A stretch of 64,000 nucleotides of DNA from contig NZ_BTPM01000001.1 in NCBI RefSeq assembly GCF_036245475.1, positions 2,356,001-2,420,000 of the forward strand. Reading direction: 5' to 3'. Below the pieces are notes generated by a model that searched no databases, was not told the origin of the DNA, and was given only the letters and a program-made list of their open reading frames with translations. This document shows, one piece after another, positions 62,483 through 64,000 of this stretch. A program made the position numbers and the translations under genes. How positions within the stretch are numbered: the first letter of the stretch is position 1; every line of letters begins with the position of its first letter. This stretch comes from Vibrio sp. 10N. Its GTDB lineage: Bacteria > Pseudomonadota > Gammaproteobacteria > Enterobacterales > Vibrionaceae.

Positions 62483-63484
62483 CTAAACGGTTACGTTTAG
62501 GCACGACACTGCGTGTACGTCCGTTCCCTGTATTGTTGGTTTTTGTTGCGCGCACTGCTCTGTCGCTTGTGGACAGCGCGTGCGGAACACACAACCCGAT
62601 GGTGGGTTAATTGGAGAAGGCAGATCACCTTCCAGCATTTGGATTGTCTTAGAGCGTTCTAACTTAGGATCAGGGATAGGTACTGCTGACATCAGCGCAC
62701 GCGTGTATGGGTGCTTAGGATCTGCAAACAGTGCTTCCGATTCACCTAGCTCAACAGCGTTGCCAAGGTACATCACCAATACACGATCGGAGATATGTTT
62801 TACTACCGACAAATCGTGGGCAATGAAAACTAAGCTCAAGCCTAGCTCTTTTTGTAGTTCCTTCAGAAGGTTAACTACCTGGGCCTGAATCGATACGTCC
62901 AGTGCTGATACCGGTTCATCACAGATAATCATCTTAGGTTTTAGGATAAGCGCACGAGCGATACCGATACGCTGACACTGACCACCAGAGAACTCGTGTG
63001 GGTAACGGTTGATAACGTTAGGTAGTAGACCTACCTTAGTCATCATTTCCTTAACGCGATCTTTCACTTCCTGCTTAGACAGCTCTGGATAAAAAGTCTC
63101 AAGAGGCTCTGCGATGATATCGCCCACTGTCATACGTGGGTTAAGCGATGCCAAAGGATCTTGGAAAATCATTTGGATTTCTTTACGCGTATTGCGACGC
63201 TCAACTTCACGCATCTTAGTCAGATCTTGACCAAGCCACATCACTTCACCATCGGTCGCTTCAACCAGGCCGATGATGGCACGTGCAAATGTTGATTTAC
63301 CACAACCAGATTCGCCTACTACACCCAGCGTTTCACCTTCGTACAAGCGAACGTTCACACCGTCTACCGCTTTAAGGTTGGCTGGTTTGCTCCAAGGCCA
63401 AGCAGACTTGGAAGCAATACTAAAGTGAACCTTAAGCTCTTTAACGTCTAAAAGAAGTTCTTTGTTATTTGTCATTGCATTCAT
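62483..63484 (-). CDS. oppF: Oligopeptide ABC transporter ATP-binding protein OppF
   Basis: A 333-residue ABC ATPase with Walker [10 protein letters not shown], signature [14 protein letters not shown], Walker [13 protein letters not shown], and the C-terminal oligopeptide/dipeptide domain with the Cys-rich [11 protein letters not shown]. The ATG at 63484 overlaps the oppD stop (ATGA); GGGAGG lies upstream. E. coli OppF has 334 residues, a near match. Confidence 0.93.
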   Translation of the reverse strand: MNAMTNNKELLLDVKELKVHFSIASKSAWPWSKPANLKAVDGVNVRLYEGETLGVVGESGCGKSTFARAIIGLVEATDGEVMWLGQDLTKMREVERRNTRKEIQMIFQDPLASLNPRMTVGDIIAEPLETFYPELSKQEVKDRVKEMMTKVGLLPNVINRYPHEFSGGQCQRIGIARALILKPKMIICDEPVSALDVSIQAQVVNLLKELQKELGLSLVFIAHDLSVVKHISDRVLVMYLGNAVELGESEALFADPKHPYTRALMSAVPIPDPKLERSKTIQMLEGDLPSPINPPSGCVFRTRCPQATEQCAQQKPTIQGTDVHAVSCLNVTV

Positions 63485-64000
63485 TTGGCCCAAGCCTCCC
63501 AATCAGAAAAACACGCACGTTGACGACCTTGACCAAAGTTCTCTAGCTTTGGTGCTTCCACGCTACACTGAGGTGTTGCGCGGTGACAGCGCTCTTGGTA
63601 AGGGCAGCCTGGTGGTAGACGTAGCAAGTTTGGTGGGTTGCCTGGAATCGTCGGTAGAATTTCACCTTCAGTATCCAAACGAGGAATCGCTTTTAGCAGA
63701 CCTTCTGCGTATGGGTGACTTGGGTTGTAGAAGATCTCATCTACAGTGCCGTATTCCATAGTACGACCCGCGTACATCACCAATACTTTGTCACATGAAC
63801 CCGCAACGACACCCAGGTCGTGGGTGATCATGATGATCGCTGTGTTAAATTCTGATTTAAGCTCGTTCAGAAGATCCATGATCTGTGCTTGAACGGTTAC
63901 ATCGAGTGCCGTTGTTGGCTCATCGGCAATCAAAAGCTTTGGACGACATAGTAGCGCCATTGCAATCATTACACGCTGACGCATACCGCCAGAAAACTCG
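63481..64000 (-). CDS. oppD: Oligopeptide ABC transporter ATP-binding protein OppD, partial
   Basis: The C-terminal about 172 codons, starting in [17 protein letters not shown], the frame continuing past the right edge. Walker B is [12 protein letters not shown], followed by the H-loop THDLG, and the C-terminal [20 protein letters not shown] is diagnostic of OppD. It pairs with oppF. Confidence 0.93.
   Translation of the reverse strand, partial: EFSGGMRQRVMIAMALLCRPKLLIADEPTTALDVTVQAQIMDLLNELKSEFNTAIIMITHDLGVVAGSCDKVLVMYAGRTMEYGTVDEIFYNPSHPYAEGLLKAIPRLDTEGEILPTIPGNPPNLLRLPPGCPYQERCHRATPQCSVEAPKLENFGQGRQRACFSDWEAWAK

Overview
The window is chromosomal DNA from a Vibrio-type gammaproteobacterium. 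This rests on the sodium-motor protein MotY, the quorum-sensing pair LuxO-LuxU next to uvrB, the RsxABCDGE-Nth block, a VC1899-like CARF nuclease, and the moderate GC content and codon use. No phage, transposase, integron or CRISPR array is visible. Most of the window is core genome with a few accessory patches.

Layout. 0-7 kb: a lipoprotein/HinT cluster on the minus strand, a chemotaxis receptor, a stand-alone CARF-PD-(D/E)XK nuclease and an MFS transporter divergent from a LysR regulator. 8.4-14.2 kb: an acyl-phosphate operon (phosphotransacylase, butyrate-type kinase, CoA-acylating aldehyde dehydrogenase) divergent, across 679 bases rich in inverted repeats, from a fold-III PLP decarboxylase. 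14.3-19.7 kb: uridine phosphorylase, a zinc/cadmium P-type ATPase with a textbook MerR-family promoter, a MATE pump and a CBS-domain protein. 20.2-32.0 kb: a nine-gene assimilatory nitrate cluster, all on the minus strand. 32.2-38.9 kb: a Cof-type phosphatase, moaABCDE behind a Moco riboswitch-like leader, a YvcK-family protein and an acyl-CoA ligase. 38.9-42.9 kb: luxU, luxO and uvrB. 43.3-51.1 kb: tRNA-Asn with a partial 3' duplicate, rsxABCDGE, nth and gloA. 51.2-52.5 kb: a small degenerate patch with a possible toxin remnant, a small membrane protein and repeats. 52.5-62.2 kb: motY, rnt, an NhaC-like antiporter, a DUF1244 protein, an RND efflux pair, three tandem tRNA-Tyr genes and a glutathionyl-hydroquinone reductase. 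62.5-64 kb: the end of an oligopeptide ABC transporter operon (oppF and partial oppD).

How genes work together. In the nitrate cluster NrtABC-type proteins import nitrate, NasA reduces it to nitrite and NirBD reduces nitrite to ammonium. CobA supplies the siroheme precursor, and moaABCDE nearby makes the molybdenum cofactor that NasA needs. Two transcription units in the cluster (at nasA and at nrtA) each show a sigma54-like promoter followed by a leader carrying an intrinsic terminator, and an ANTAR-domain protein gene lies between them. This predicts nitrogen control (NtrC) at initiation plus nitrate-controlled antitermination.

Most worth a second look: the orphan CARF nuclease with an altered ligand-loop motif; the shell-free aldehyde-to-acid energy module with its divergent decarboxylase; the doubled leader attenuators with a NasT-like regulator but no visible NasS; the apparent absence of qrr1 beside luxO although a LuxO-box-like site is kept; the 3' duplicate of tRNA-Asn; the 114-base repeats in rsxC; and the toxin-remnant patch at 51.3-51.7 kb.
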